Shown here: positions 39,783 through 47,559 of the stretch, piece by piece
Position numbering within the stretch: position 1 is the first letter of the stretch
Layout: each line of letters begins with the position of its first letter
Assembly (NCBI GenBank): GCA_024860875.1
Contig: JACPSZ010000017.1
Span: forward strand, 62,001-126,000
Length of the DNA: 64,000 nt
DNA from: Nitrososphaerota archaeon
Lineage (GTDB): Archaea; Thermoproteota; Nitrososphaeria; Nitrososphaerales; UBA57
Reading direction: 5' to 3'
Position numbers and translations under genes: made by a program
The notes under the pieces: model-generated
Databases searched by the model: none
Told to the model about the DNA's origin: nothing
The model's input: the letters and a program-made list of their open reading frames with translations, nothing else

Positions 39783-40690
39783 TGTACAGAAGGTCTTTTC
39801 TACTTCTAACCCTTGCATGGTTTGTATTAGTTGTGCCTCCGGCATTCGCTCATGAGCAGGAGGCATTAATCGGGAAGTACAAAATAAAATTCAATGTTAT
39901 CCCTGACGAACCATCGGTTGGAAAAATTGCCGTGCCCGTTGTTTTCACCTACAAAGTCGAGCTGGTAGATCTTGGGCAAGAGGTACAAATCAACCTCATC
40001 AGGATAAACATTACATCGCCAAGTGGGAATTTGGCTCAACATCTCTATCAAGGAGATCGAGCTTTCCATATAATGACAGAAGCGGGACAGCACAAAGTTG
40101 ATGCGGTATTGACACTTGCAGATGGTACGATATTGCCTACGAATTTTTTGGTTGCAGTACTACAAGAAGGTTCAAGCACTAGTCCTTTTGAAATGTTCTT
40201 TCTCAGTTTATCCGTTTTTGGTCCTATTTCGCTTATCAAAGCTGTGCACATCGGTGCAGCGGCAATTTGGATAGGAACTTCATTCCATACTTTTCTGGTT
40301 GTCAGATCCCCTGACAATGGAAGCAAGATATCTCTAATGAATAGCAAGTATGGTAATGCTCTGCTCTACACTACAACTTTTGCGGTAGGTATTGTTGTAT
40401 CAACCGGATTGATCAATGCAATCTACAAACACAGAATTGATTTTGATTCTCTTGTGAATACTGCGTATGGATTGACTCTCTTTGTAAAGATGCTGGCTGT
40501 TATTCCCGTTCTGATATTTGGGGGTTTGATAGAATTTCGATACTTGCCAAGGCTACGAAGTCCTAATTCTGGGCGGATGAAGAATCAGGCGATTCTGCGC
40601 TTGAAGACACTTTTGATAGCTGAATTATCCCTCTTCGCGCTAATAGTCTTCGTAGCAACAGTATTTACTGCATTGCATCCATCTGCATGA
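39782..40690 (+). CDS. CopD-like copper resistance membrane protein with extracytoplasmic N-domain
   Basis: A 302-residue protein starting at the ATG that overlaps the upstream stop (TAATG). It has a signal peptide (MYRRSFLLLTLAWFVLVVPPAFA), a CopC-like beta domain (about 22-130) starting with HEQE, and a C-terminal membrane domain of four or five helices. KAVHIGAAAIWIGTSF with its conserved His is the CopD signature. It probably moves copper across the membrane or buffers it outside. Confidence 0.8.
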   Translation: MYRRSFLLLTLAWFVLVVPPAFAHEQEALIGKYKIKFNVIPDEPSVGKIAVPVVFTYKVELVDLGQEVQINLIRINITSPSGNLAQHLYQGDRAFHIMTEAGQHKVDAVLTLADGTILPTNFLVAVLQEGSSTSPFEMFFLSLSVFGPISLIKAVHIGAAAIWIGTSFHTFLVVRSPDNGSKISLMNSKYGNALLYTTTFAVGIVVSTGLINAIYKHRIDFDSLVNTAYGLTLFVKMLAVIPVLIFGGLIEFRYLPRLRSPNSGRMKNQAILRLKTLLIAELSLFALIVFVATVFTALHPSA

Positions 40691-40780
40691 AGAACTGGAA
40701 CCCTGCACCAATCAGCAAATCTCATCATAATCACGAGCGGTTTACTTCTTCTAGGAAGTAAATACCATTTTACCGTGTTC

Positions 40781-40799
40781 ATTAAGGCAAAGCCTTAAT
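40781..40799. promoter_or_regulatory. Palindrome ATTAAGGC-AAA-GCCTTAAT
   Basis: Perfect 8-bp arms around AAA, between the CopD-like and DUF1059 genes and 45 bp before the latter's ATG. It precedes the TTAAGGGCAAC motif at 40802 and shares the TTAAGG core, so it is more likely an operator than a terminator. Confidence 0.45.
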
Positions 40800-40843
40800 A
40801 CTTAAGGGCAACGGTTAATTATTATTTTGCTTAACAAAAGAAC

Positions 40844-40999
40844 ATGGCAAAGTTGCTATCATGTGACTGTGGGTGGACTGTAATCTCTCCTCAGGGAGAA
40901 GCCGATGTCAAGAAGCATGCTATGATACACGTGGAAGATGCGCATCCCGGCATGAATATGACCGAGGAGCAGACCGCAAAGCTGATAAAAACAGTCTAA
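40844..40999 (+). CDS. DUF1059 small protein
   Basis: A 51-residue protein with LLSCDCGWTVISPQGEADV and KHAMIHVEDAHP, the layout of DUF1059 (CxCG, then HxxxxH). The two Cys and two His could bind zinc. It is preceded by the TTAAGGGCAAC/TTAAC motif (40802-40835). A zinc-ribbon-like gene follows 28 bp later. The function is unknown. Confidence 0.75.
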   Translation: MAKLLSCDCGWTVISPQGEADVKKHAMIHVEDAHPGMNMTEEQTAKLIKTV

Positions 41000-41027
41000 C
41001 CTATTTTCTATTGTTATAGTGGTCTAA

Positions 41028-41264
41028 GTGCGCCCAAGGATACAGAGGACAATAACGGTGCTCGAAACCAGAGGAGTCTTCGGAACCTGTAACTGCGGGG
41101 GAAGAGTACTGTACTACAGCGACTCTGGCGTAAAGTGTGAATCCTGCGGCAAGCTCTACGGTGTATGGAGTATAAGGCATAAGCAGGCTGAAAAGCCTGG
41201 AAGGCCGTTCGACCAAGGCTCAGAGCAAGACTTGTGGGTCCCGAAGGGATCTGCACTAGGGTGA
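41028..41264 (+). CDS. Small zinc-ribbon-like protein
   Basis: A 78-residue protein from GTG 41028. FGTCNCGGRVLYYSDSGVKCESCGKLYGVW places two CxC/CxxC pairs about 17 residues apart, as in a zinc ribbon. The C-terminal 25 residues are polar. It follows the DUF1059 gene and may be cotranscribed. The function is unknown. Confidence 0.6.
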   Translation: MRPRIQRTITVLETRGVFGTCNCGGRVLYYSDSGVKCESCGKLYGVWSIRHKQAEKPGRPFDQGSEQDLWVPKGSALG

Positions 41265-41399
41265 AATCCTCTCCGCTGATTTTTTAACACCATTGGTTCT
41301 TCTTAGTGCAGAATATTGGTGCTGATGATCCGCAGACAGGACAGATAAAGTCCATCAGATATGTAATGGTAAGGACAACTCAATAAGCCGAACCTGAAT

Positions 41400-41789
41400 C
41401 TACTTGATTTTATCTATTCTTTTGCCTTTCTCAATCATCGAACATGAGCAATGGGCCATGACGGTTCCCTTCTTTGATAGTGCCCACTGTAAGAGAGGGA
41501 TTATAGCTTCCCTTAGGGCCATCCCGTCCCTTGTAAGACTGTAATCCACCCTTGGCGGAATCTCATTAAAAGCCTCACGTATAACTAAATTGCTCCTATT
41601 CAATTCTTTCAGCGTATCTGCTAAAGTCTTAGGGCTTATGCCTTCCAACTCCTTCATCAAATTATTATACCTTATCCTCCCATGGTTCCCAATCTCGTTA
41701 ATGATTAACAAAGCCCACTTCTTGCTGATTATGTCAAACACACCTTCAAGGGGACAGAGACAGATTACGTTCGTAATGCTATTGGCCAT
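41400..41789 (-). CDS. HxlR-family regulator of the mercury-type cluster
   Basis: A 129-residue winged-helix protein: PLEGVFDIISKKWALLIINEIG, YNNLMKELEGISPKTLADTLKELNRSNLV and the wing PRVDYSLTRDG. ATG 41789 is chosen over longer starts because it follows a TATA/operator region and matches other HxlR N-termini. Cysteines C9 or so (ICLCPLEG) and the C-terminal HCSC could sense metal. A 9+9-bp palindrome covers its promoter, and it is divergent from the CDCC/merA genes. Confidence 0.85.
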   Translation of the reverse strand: MANSITNVICLCPLEGVFDIISKKWALLIINEIGNHGRIRYNNLMKELEGISPKTLADTLKELNRSNLVIREAFNEIPPRVDYSLTRDGMALREAIIPLLQWALSKKGTVMAHCSCSMIEKGKRIDKIK

Positions 41790-41794
41790 GAACA

Positions 41795-41815
41795 ATACTA
41801 TAAAACTTATAGTAT
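41795..41815. promoter_or_regulatory. HxlR operator, best copy
   Basis: Arms ATACTATAA and TTATAGTAT are perfect complements around AAC, 6 bp before the HxlR ATG. Near matches lie at 44515-44535 and 45165-45185 with the same spacing, in front of the MerT-like gene and between DUF7482 and another HxlR gene. Confidence 0.65.
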
Positions 41816-41912
41816 AAATGCTTGCCACACTGTAGCACAGATAGAGAGATGAATCTATCACAATAACTTGTAGCTGGGAAACTATACCCAACTGTAGCTA
41901 CTACAATGCTAT

Positions 41913-41944
41913 AAACTATGTAGTTTAAATACTATTAATAGTAT
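41913..41944. promoter_or_regulatory. Two abutting palindromes before the CDCC peptide/merA genes
   Basis: AAACTA-TG-TAGTTT (41913-41926) is followed by ATACTATT-AATAGTAT (41929-41944). The TTTAAATA between them may be the TATA box. The first matches the operator at 14993-15006; the second carries the half-sites of the HxlR box at 41795. Confidence 0.6.
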
Positions 41945-41961
41945 AGTTATGCCGACATAAA

Positions 41962-42066
41962 ATGTGTGATTGTTGTAGCGTGGCTCCAGATAAGGAAAAG
42001 ACTGAGGCATCCGAGGAAGTAGAAGAAATAACCACAGAGGTAAAGAAAAAGCCAAAGCTCCTGTAG
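41962..42066 (+). CDS. 34-residue Cys-rich micro-protein upstream of merA
   Basis: The peptide begins MCDCCSVAP and continues with a Glu/Lys-rich tail ending KKPKLL. C2, C4 and C5 give a CxCC thiol cluster suited to soft metals such as Hg(II) or Cu(I). It lies directly downstream of a double operator and 48 bp before merA. A hairpin followed by T-rich sequence overlaps its stop. A metal chaperone or sensor role is inferred from position and cysteines. Confidence 0.55.
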   Translation: MCDCCSVAPDKEKTEASEEVEEITTEVKKKPKLL

Positions 42067-42087
42067 ACATAAGTGATTATGTCTACA
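42062..42087 (+). terminator. Hairpin with T-rich tail between CDCC peptide and merA genes
   Basis: TGTAGACATAA and TTATGTCTACA pair perfectly over 11 bp around GTGA, and ATTTTTCTTT follows. It may partly end transcription or stabilise the short mRNA, lowering merA relative to the micro-protein. Confidence 0.55.
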
Positions 42088-42114
42088 ATTTTTCTTTAAA
42101 ATGGAGTAGACGCG

Positions 42115-43533
42115 GTGTTGGGTAGTAAGTACGACCTCATTATCCTAGGGCAGGGCTCAGGTGCATTCGCTGCAGCAATCAAGGCAAACGAACTGGGTAT
42201 CAAAACCGCAATGGTTGGCGGAAATGCCACAAGGGGTGCAGTTATTGGAGGGACATGTGTTAACGTTGGTTGTGTTCCAAGCAAGAATCTATTGACTGTA
42301 GGAAACGAATTCTATCAAGCTAAGGATGGTTTTGCAGCAATCAAGTATGGAAACAGTGAGCTTGATTTCAGAAGAGCAATTGGAGAGAAGGATGCACTTG
42401 TAAAAAGATTCAGGAAGGAGAAGTACTCTGACGTGCTCGCAGAACTTCAAAATGTTGAATACATTCCTGAGCTGGGAAGGTTTGGCTCACGCAACGAAGT
42501 AAAGGCAGGAGATCGAACTCTTATGGCAAAGAAGTTCATCATAGCGACCGGAGCAAGAGCGAAGATTCCTTCAATTAAAGGAGCTGATAAGATAGCATTC
42601 CTTACAAATGAAGGGGCGTTGAGTCTGAAAGAGTTTCCAGATTCCATGATCGTAGTAGGAGGGAGAGCTCTTGGGCTTGAGTTTGCCCAGATGTACGCTC
42701 ACTTTGGAACAAAAGTCACCGTCTTGCAGCGTAGCGATAGAATATTGCCAGAGCACGAGCCTGAAATATCACAGGCTTTGCAGCATTATCTGGAGCAGGA
42801 AGGTATTGAGATTTACACCAACGTGAATCTGAAGGAAGTCTCGCAGAATAATAAGACGAAGGTAGTTCGTGCTCTGGTTAACGACGTAAGCAAGGAATTT
42901 AGAGCAGACGAATTGCTTTTTGCAACTGGTAGAACACCAAATACTGAGTATTTGAACCTGAATGCAGTAGGTGTCGAGTTAGACAATAATGGTTTTGTTA
43001 AGGTAAACGAGGAAATGCAAACTTCAGCTCCATATGTGTGGGCAGCGGGAGATGTTATTGGCGAACCGATGCTCGAAACTATCGCAGCGAAGGAGGGAGC
43101 TATTGCTGCAAATAATGCCTTTAATAGCCATAAGAAAAGAATCAACTTCAAAGAGGTCCCTAGCGCTGTATTCACCTATCCTGAAGTGGCTAGCGTAGGT
43201 CTGACCGATGCAGAGGCGAATGGCCAGGGTATAAAGTGTGCATGTGGCATTCTTACGCTGGATCTGGTTCCAAAAGCGCATATCATTGGAGACACCCGCG
43301 GATTAGTAAAGGTAGTAGCGAATAAGGAGACAAAGCAGATTGTGGGCGTACACATTCTGGCTCCCCACGCAGCCGATCTAATCCATGAGGGTGTATTAGC
43401 TGTCAAATTTAAGCTTACAATCGATGACATAATCGACACGGTTCACGTATTCCCCACTCTATCTGAAGGATTGAAATTAGCTGCCCAATCCTTCTACAGA
43501 GATGTCAGCAAAATGAGCTGCTGTACAGAGTAG
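42115..43533 (+). CDS. merA: Mercury(II) reductase-like flavoprotein
   Basis: A 472-residue FAD/NAD-linked disulfide oxidoreductase. GGTCVNVGCVPSK gives the redox pair C48/C53. The C-terminus MSCCTE (C469, C470) is the MerA signature that hands Hg(II) to the active site; dihydrolipoamide dehydrogenases lack it. There is no N-terminal NmerA domain, as in other archaeal MerA. It starts at GTG 42115 with GGAG 8-9 nt upstream. Neighbouring CC-motif membrane proteins and HxlR regulators support a mercury or related metal resistance role. Confidence 0.9.
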   Translation: MLGSKYDLIILGQGSGAFAAAIKANELGIKTAMVGGNATRGAVIGGTCVNVGCVPSKNLLTVGNEFYQAKDGFAAIKYGNSELDFRRAIGEKDALVKRFRKEKYSDVLAELQNVEYIPELGRFGSRNEVKAGDRTLMAKKFIIATGARAKIPSIKGADKIAFLTNEGALSLKEFPDSMIVVGGRALGLEFAQMYAHFGTKVTVLQRSDRILPEHEPEISQALQHYLEQEGIEIYTNVNLKEVSQNNKTKVVRALVNDVSKEFRADELLFATGRTPNTEYLNLNAVGVELDNNGFVKVNEEMQTSAPYVWAAGDVIGEPMLETIAAKEGAIAANNAFNSHKKRINFKEVPSAVFTYPEVASVGLTDAEANGQGIKCACGILTLDLVPKAHIIGDTRGLVKVVANKETKQIVGVHILAPHAADLIHEGVLAVKFKLTIDDIIDTVHVFPTLSEGLKLAAQSFYRDVSKMSCCTE

Positions 43534-43536
43534 AAA

Positions 43537-44121
43537 GTGTCCTTTTTGCTCTCTACGAAGATTATCTTCGATGTGATTCGTAAGTCACTTTCATACAGAA
43601 TCTACAAGATGCTGGCCATTTTTGCAGGGGTACTATATGCGGTATTCTATCTGTTTGCTACAGGAGTAGTGTCATATTATTCAAGTGCTGATCTTTCGCA
43701 ATTTGCAGCTATACCTTACGTTAGTGTACATTTAGGTAAAGAAATAGGATTCTATCCCTGGATTATATTATACCCTACAAGTAATATGGTGATATCGCTG
43801 CCCTTCTGGACTCTGATTTCCACTGTATTTCTCGCTTTTCTGGTATCTTGCAACACTGCACTTGCTGCTTACTCTATTAGACTAAGATCCACTAACGGTA
43901 CGAAAATATTTGGTATAATGATAGGTGGAGCTGTACCTGCTTCCTTCGGTATCGTGGGTTGCTGTAGCCCCACCCTCGTCATCCTTCTTGGAATGTTGAG
44001 CTTGACATCAATCCTCTGGAAGCTCACTCCGTATCTCACGATAGGTAGCTTCTTCCTTCTTTCTGCTGGCATCTATTATACGGCTAAAGCTACAATCAAT
44101 TGTGAGAGGCGGAATAGATGA
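43537..44121 (+). CDS. Membrane protein with CC motif next to merA (possible metal transporter)
   Basis: A 194-residue protein with about five hydrophobic helices. FGIVGCCSPTLVILLG places two adjacent cysteines next to Pro in a helix, recalling the CC pair of mercury transporters. It starts at GTG 43537, three bases after merA, so it is in the same operon. A similar Gly-Cys-Cys segment occurs in the protein at 46682-47452. The family was not recognised with certainty. Confidence 0.65.
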   Translation: MSFLLSTKIIFDVIRKSLSYRIYKMLAIFAGVLYAVFYLFATGVVSYYSSADLSQFAAIPYVSVHLGKEIGFYPWIILYPTSNMVISLPFWTLISTVFLAFLVSCNTALAAYSIRLRSTNGTKIFGIMIGGAVPASFGIVGCCSPTLVILLGMLSLTSILWKLTPYLTIGSFFLLSAGIYYTAKATINCERRNR

Positions 44122-44152
44122 GAGCAGGGAGAACAGAACGAAGGTTAGATCG

Positions 44153-44485
44153 CTAAAAAAGGACTTGCATCACTATTATGGACCAACTCCAAAGACTCAG
44201 TGAAAGAATCGTGCTAATAGTTAGCCAGAAGATTTGTGATGATGAGCGATGTCCCTGCACCCATACCTTGTAGTGAGAATAGCCCAGCAGAATTGCAGAT
44301 GCACCCAACAATGGAACGGTTAGAGGCCGCAGAAAGGTAGCTAGAAAGGCGCTTCCTACACCAAACCAAGAAATAGCCACGGGCAGTATGCAACACCATG
44401 GAAGAGTCATCATTGAGTATAATGGACTCTTCTTCTCTGGCATTCTGCAGAGCTGGATTAACCTTTCTTGCTTCTGTTTGGTCAT
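44153..44485 (-). CDS. MerT/MerC-like small membrane protein
   Basis: A 110-residue protein with three helices. LPWCCILPVAISWFGVGSAF in the first helix resembles the CC-containing helix of MerT, and RPLTVPLLGASAILLGYSHYKVW resembles the second half. MerT carries Hg(II) inward to MerA. A periplasmic MerP is not seen. Transcription is away from merA; its promoter carries an HxlR box (44515-44535) whose right half overlaps the minus-strand TATA. Confidence 0.6.
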   Translation of the reverse strand: MTKQKQERLIQLCRMPEKKSPLYSMMTLPWCCILPVAISWFGVGSAFLATFLRPLTVPLLGASAILLGYSHYKVWVQGHRSSSQIFWLTISTILSLSLWSWSIIVMQVLF

Positions 44486-44514
44486 CGCATCTTACTATGC
44501 AATCGATAGTATTT

Positions 44515-44535
44515 ATACTGTCAAGTTTATAGTAA
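44515..44535. promoter_or_regulatory. HxlR operator, second copy
   Basis: ATACTGTCA, AGT, TTATAGTAA follows the layout of the box at 41795 with 6 or 7 of 9 matches per arm. It lies 30 bp before the MerT-like gene. Confidence 0.5.
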
Positions 44536-44576
44536 CATAGAAACTATGCCCCGGGATAGTCTTCGGTCCCTTTGCT

Positions 44577-45137
44577 TTACCTTTGTCCTCCGGGCCACTT
44601 TACCATAGGCATATTCACTACCGCACCGGGTTGTGCTATTGTCAATTGGCCCTGCGACTCAGCCTCTTTTATTCCGTCAACAGACTTGAGTTCTCTTGCG
44701 GTTACACCTTCTTTCCAACTTACCAGCCTTACGGCCCGAAGAGGCGTATAGTCTTTGTCGCCTGGTGTCGAACTGAATACATCAGGCTGAAAGCCAAATG
44801 GTCCACCTCCTTTGACTCCATTGGTGAAAACAAATACATCGCTTAGTGATGCGGCTGGGATCTCTTTTAGACTCGGTACCACTAGGACGGGCGAACCCAT
44901 CATCATCGTCAGCATCGATGCTACCTGCGCATCCGAAGCCTCTGTGTGAATGAATAAGATTTCTTGGCCCTTGTAGAATCCTTTAACTGGTGGCACTACC
45001 ATTGAAGCACTTTGCATTGCCGTTTGAGGAGCAGCCATTTGGCCGCCAAAATAGCCTAGGCTGAAGCCTATAACGATCAAGATTATGCTGATAATGGCAA
45101 CTTTGGAGCTCGAATAACCTGTCTTGCCAACTTGCAT
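44577..45137 (-). CDS. Exported DUF7482-like protein
   Basis: A 186-residue protein with a signal anchor (about 12-33) and a compact ectodomain. KGFYKGQEILFIHTEASDAQVASMLTMMMGSPVLVVPSL and the C-terminal block GPFGFQPDVFSSTPGDKDYTPLR match what I recall as DUF7482. Several Met residues (MLTMMMGS) and a His might bind metal. It is divergent from the HxlR gene at 45195 with a shared operator. The function is unknown. Confidence 0.65.
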   Translation of the reverse strand: MQVGKTGYSSSKVAIISIILIVIGFSLGYFGGQMAAPQTAMQSASMVVPPVKGFYKGQEILFIHTEASDAQVASMLTMMMGSPVLVVPSLKEIPAASLSDVFVFTNGVKGGGPFGFQPDVFSSTPGDKDYTPLRAVRLVSWKEGVTARELKSVDGIKEAESQGQLTIAQPGAVVNMPMVKWPGGQR

Positions 45138-45164
45138 GGCTATACTATTACTAAGTAAGTATTT

Positions 45165-45185
45165 ATACTATAGAGTTTATAGTTC
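45165..45185. promoter_or_regulatory. HxlR operator, third copy
   Basis: ATACTATAG, AGT, TTATAGTTC matches the 41795 box at 15 or 16 of 18 arm positions. It lies between the divergent DUF7482 and HxlR genes, 10 bp before the HxlR ATG. Confidence 0.55.
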
Positions 45186-45194
45186 ATAGTAAGT

Positions 45195-45560
45195 ATGCGG
45201 CAAGAAAGTAAGATTATTGATACGTGTCCAATTCAAGGAGTGATAGACATTATAAGCAAGAAATGGGCGATACTGATAGTTGCCGTTCTAGGTAATCGTT
45301 CGGCTATGAGATACAACGATATCTTAAACGAGTTAAAAGGAATTAGCCCCAAGACTTTGGCAGATACGCTCAAGCAGCTTCATGGTTCGGGTATTATCAG
45401 TCGTCAGTCCTTCAACGAAATACCTCCGAGGGTCGAATACTCACTAACCAGAGACGGGGAGAAACTAAGAGACGCGATTATACCGGTCGTTAACTGGGCG
45501 GTGGACCGGTCAAGCCACAAGGACTGCATTATACTCCAGTCCGTTTTGAGGGGAAGGTAG
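45195..45560 (+). CDS. HxlR-family regulator
   Basis: A 121-residue winged-helix protein: PIQGVIDIISKKWAILIVAVLG, YNDILNELKGISPKTLADTLKQLHGSGII and PRVEYSLTRDG. It is close to the protein at 41400-41789, so the two may recognise the same operator. The N-terminal Cys (DTCPIQG) is the conserved HxlR redox cysteine. The C-terminal CIILQSVL also survives in the remnant at 37795-38064. Confidence 0.88.
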   Translation: MRQESKIIDTCPIQGVIDIISKKWAILIVAVLGNRSAMRYNDILNELKGISPKTLADTLKQLHGSGIISRQSFNEIPPRVEYSLTRDGEKLRDAIIPVVNWAVDRSSHKDCIILQSVLRGR

Positions 45561-45718
45561 CCCTATGCCTATTTACTTTCGCAACAAGAAGATTGACACT
45601 AGCTCTTCCATCAATAATCCGAAAATTAGATGCGCACCCCGGTATATTGCGCGCGGCCGGCTTACGCATTAGTTCCACAGCTTGGCGGACATTACTCAAT
45701 CGGTCCTCACTTGTAATT

Positions 45719-46000
45719 CTAGGTTTTGGTTCCGTATATAGAGTATATTATAACGGTAAAGCCCGAGGCTGTCATTATCGATCCTACCGTGAGAGCCCAG
45801 AAGATGTCCAAAGCTAGAAATTCAAAAAGGACGCCCTCGACGACCGCTCCAACGGTTATCAACGCGAATCCGATCGAGAGCAATAGCATAGCATTACTAT
45901 GGTTCTGTCGGTGGCTCTTGAAGGCCAGGTAGATTATTATTGCTCCTAATGCTACAACGAGTAACCTAACAATAACCAGAGTAGGGTAGAAGAAGGACAT
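45719..46000 (-). CDS. DUF7521-like small membrane protein (copy 1)
   Basis: A 93-residue protein with three helices: LVIVRLLVVALGAIIIYLAF, MLLLSIGFALITVGAVVEGVLF and a C-terminal helix ending YSIYGTKT. The A/G-rich first helix followed by FKSHRQNHS matches archaeal DUF7521. Its ATG overlaps the stop of the wHTH gene (TAATG), so the two are coupled. A paralogue is at 46409-46681. The function is unknown. Confidence 0.65.
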   Translation of the reverse strand: MSFFYPTLVIVRLLVVALGAIIIYLAFKSHRQNHSNAMLLLSIGFALITVGAVVEGVLFEFLALDIFWALTVGSIMTASGFTVIIYSIYGTKT

Positions 46001-46368
46001 TACTTCACCTTCTTAAGGGAAGACCAGAGCCTGTAGAACCTCGTTGTCGCCTCTTCATTCGGAAAGACCTCTACTGTTGTCCCGTTAGACGAGACGAGGA
46101 ACCTGATTTCTCGCGCCACGCTTCTGTACATCGCAAAGCGCTTTCCCTCGGATGTTATCACTGATCGTTCAACCGCTAGGAGCCCTGCTTCCATCAGCTC
46201 GTGAACATAATTATATGCAGTGCTCAACGGGATGTCCAAATCCACTGCCAAGGTCGATGCCGCTTTAGGACTATCGAAGCAGGAGACTAGAATCTGCCTA
46301 AGGCTAACATTACTAAAAGCCTTCATCATTTTACTCCTAGTCTCCTCCTCATCTACACGAACCCACAC
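46000..46368 (-). CDS. ArsR/HTH_20-like winged-helix regulator
   Basis: A 122-residue protein. SLRQILVSCFDSPKAASTLAVDLDIPLSTAYNYVHELMEAGLLAVE is a winged-helix unit, and the TSEGKRFAMYRSVAREIRF strand pair is the wing. Such regulators are often paired with DUF7521 membrane proteins in archaea, as here on both sides. C29 is the only cysteine. The target is likely the local operon. Confidence 0.75.
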   Translation of the reverse strand: MWVRVDEEETRSKMMKAFSNVSLRQILVSCFDSPKAASTLAVDLDIPLSTAYNYVHELMEAGLLAVERSVITSEGKRFAMYRSVAREIRFLVSSNGTTVEVFPNEEATTRFYRLWSSLKKVK

Positions 46369-46408
46369 ATGTAATCGCCATTAGACAATGGTGGGTCAGC
46401 TTGACCTA

Positions 46409-46681
46409 TCATCGTCTGGTAAAGATAGAATGGACTATATAGACAAAACCGAAAGCTATCAATGCCGACTCGATGGATTGAACCTCCCAGAAGCCGAGCC
46501 CCGAAAAGGAAAGCAACCCCATTGCCAGCACCGGACCCGCGGTGATCAACGAGAAACCTATGGTAAGACAGAGCATTGAAAAACTGCAGTTCTGCCTATA
46601 TGCCTTAAAGGAGATGAAGGCAGCCAAGCCTCCGAGAGCAATGACAAGACTGTTGGCTAGTAGTAAGATGTATTGTATCAC
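46409..46681 (-). CDS. DUF7521-like small membrane protein (copy 2)
   Basis: A 90-residue paralogue of the protein at 45719-46000: helix ILLLANSLVIALGGLAAFISFKAYRQN, then MLCLTIGFSLITAGPVLAMGLL and IESALIAFGFVYIVHSI. It starts one base after the stop of the upstream membrane protein, so this run of four genes (46682-47452, this gene, wHTH, copy 1) is probably one operon. The function is unknown. Confidence 0.65.
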   Translation of the reverse strand: MIQYILLLANSLVIALGGLAAFISFKAYRQNCSFSMLCLTIGFSLITAGPVLAMGLLSFSGLGFWEVQSIESALIAFGFVYIVHSIFTRR

Positions 46682-47452
46682 TCACCAGAACCTCCTTTGA
46701 TGGCCGATTCCACTGCTTCTAGCGGGAAGAGGGCATTTGCTATTAATCCTCTTCGATGTCCTAAAGATTCCTAGGATGAGAAAACCAGCCATAACTGCAA
46801 GGAAGATTCGTGATAGGAAGATGAACCCAGCCGCCCCTACAGCAAAACCGAAAACGAAGACACTATTCTCTAATGCAAAGCTGCCGCAGCAGACCCCAGC
46901 GCTTAGAGCTGTCATTGCGGTTGTTGCACCTGAACCCACACTCGGTGAAACTGCTGAAAGTCCACCTGCAATCGTACCTCCCTTTCCATTAATTCCGCTT
47001 ATAGGATCTGCTCTCGATCTTGAGAAATAGTACCGCGTCAGAACGGTGTAGGAGCTTATCAGTAACGCAAAGGGCGCGAAATCCCCGAAGTAATGAATAT
47101 TGAGGAAAAGTGGCTGGTTAATAATATCGCTCTCTTTATTCCCAAGTTCGTCGATAAAGGCAAACTGTCGAGGGAACATTATCGCCGCAAACGGCTGGTT
47201 ATAGAACGGGAAGACCTGCTCTAGAAATTGATCTAAAGGATCGTCGAGCCTTGCCTGAAGTCCGAGTGTACCATCGTTTAGCATAAGATAGGAAGGAGGA
47301 CTGCCAGTTACAACCGAAAGAACCATCACATTGATAAGTAGACTAGCACCAAGCAGCGCGAGGGTTAGAGCTAAGAACATTCTGCTCTTGGACCTTATTA
47401 CGCTCAATATCGTTCTCAATTCGCTCAATATTCTAATCACTAGGTTCGCCAC
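46682..47452 (-). CDS. Membrane protein with CC motif, function unknown
   Basis: A membrane protein of about 257 residues from GTG 47452, preferred because TTAATAAC-type TATA sequence lies 25 nt upstream; longer frames up to 47602 would cross the divergent promoter. It has a helix near the N-terminus, a 100-residue outer loop, then helices with TALSAGVCCGSFALENS. The CC recalls the protein at 43537-44121. It heads the DUF7521/wHTH run. Divergent from it is the His-rich propeller gene, with a large palindrome between. Confidence 0.55.
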   Translation of the reverse strand: MANLVIRILSELRTILSVIRSKSRMFLALTLALLGASLLINVMVLSVVTGSPPSYLMLNDGTLGLQARLDDPLDQFLEQVFPFYNQPFAAIMFPRQFAFIDELGNKESDIINQPLFLNIHYFGDFAPFALLISSYTVLTRYYFSRSRADPISGINGKGGTIAGGLSAVSPSVGSGATTAMTALSAGVCCGSFALENSVFVFGFAVGAAGFIFLSRIFLAVMAGFLILGIFRTSKRINSKCPLPARSSGIGHQRRFW

Positions 47453-47486
47453 TTGTGATGACGCTTGAGGAATTAATAACTGACTG

Positions 47487-47513
47487 GACGTTTCCAAGAT
47501 CTTTGGAAACGTC
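47487..47513. promoter_or_regulatory. 27-bp palindrome in the 47.5-kb divergent promoter
   Basis: GACGTTTCCAA and TTGGAAACGTC are perfect 11-bp arms around GATCT. The site is 35 bp from GTG 47452 and 47 bp from ATG 47560, placing it upstream of both promoters. It is a strong operator candidate. Confidence 0.6.
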
Positions 47514-47559
47514 TGCGGATTATAAGTAGCAGAATTGCCCTTGCACTCCCGATGATCAT

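Noticed and set aside
41289-41385. A 25-codon frame from GTG at about 41312 (QNIGADDPQTGQI...) as a micro-protein.
   Set aside because: No Shine-Dalgarno or TATA-like signal at a useful distance and no recognisable family; kept as intergenic.
42115-43533. Calling the flavoprotein a dihydrolipoamide dehydrogenase.
   Set aside because: The C-terminal Cys-Cys pair and linked CC-motif membrane proteins fit mercuric reductase; no 2-oxoacid dehydrogenase genes are near.
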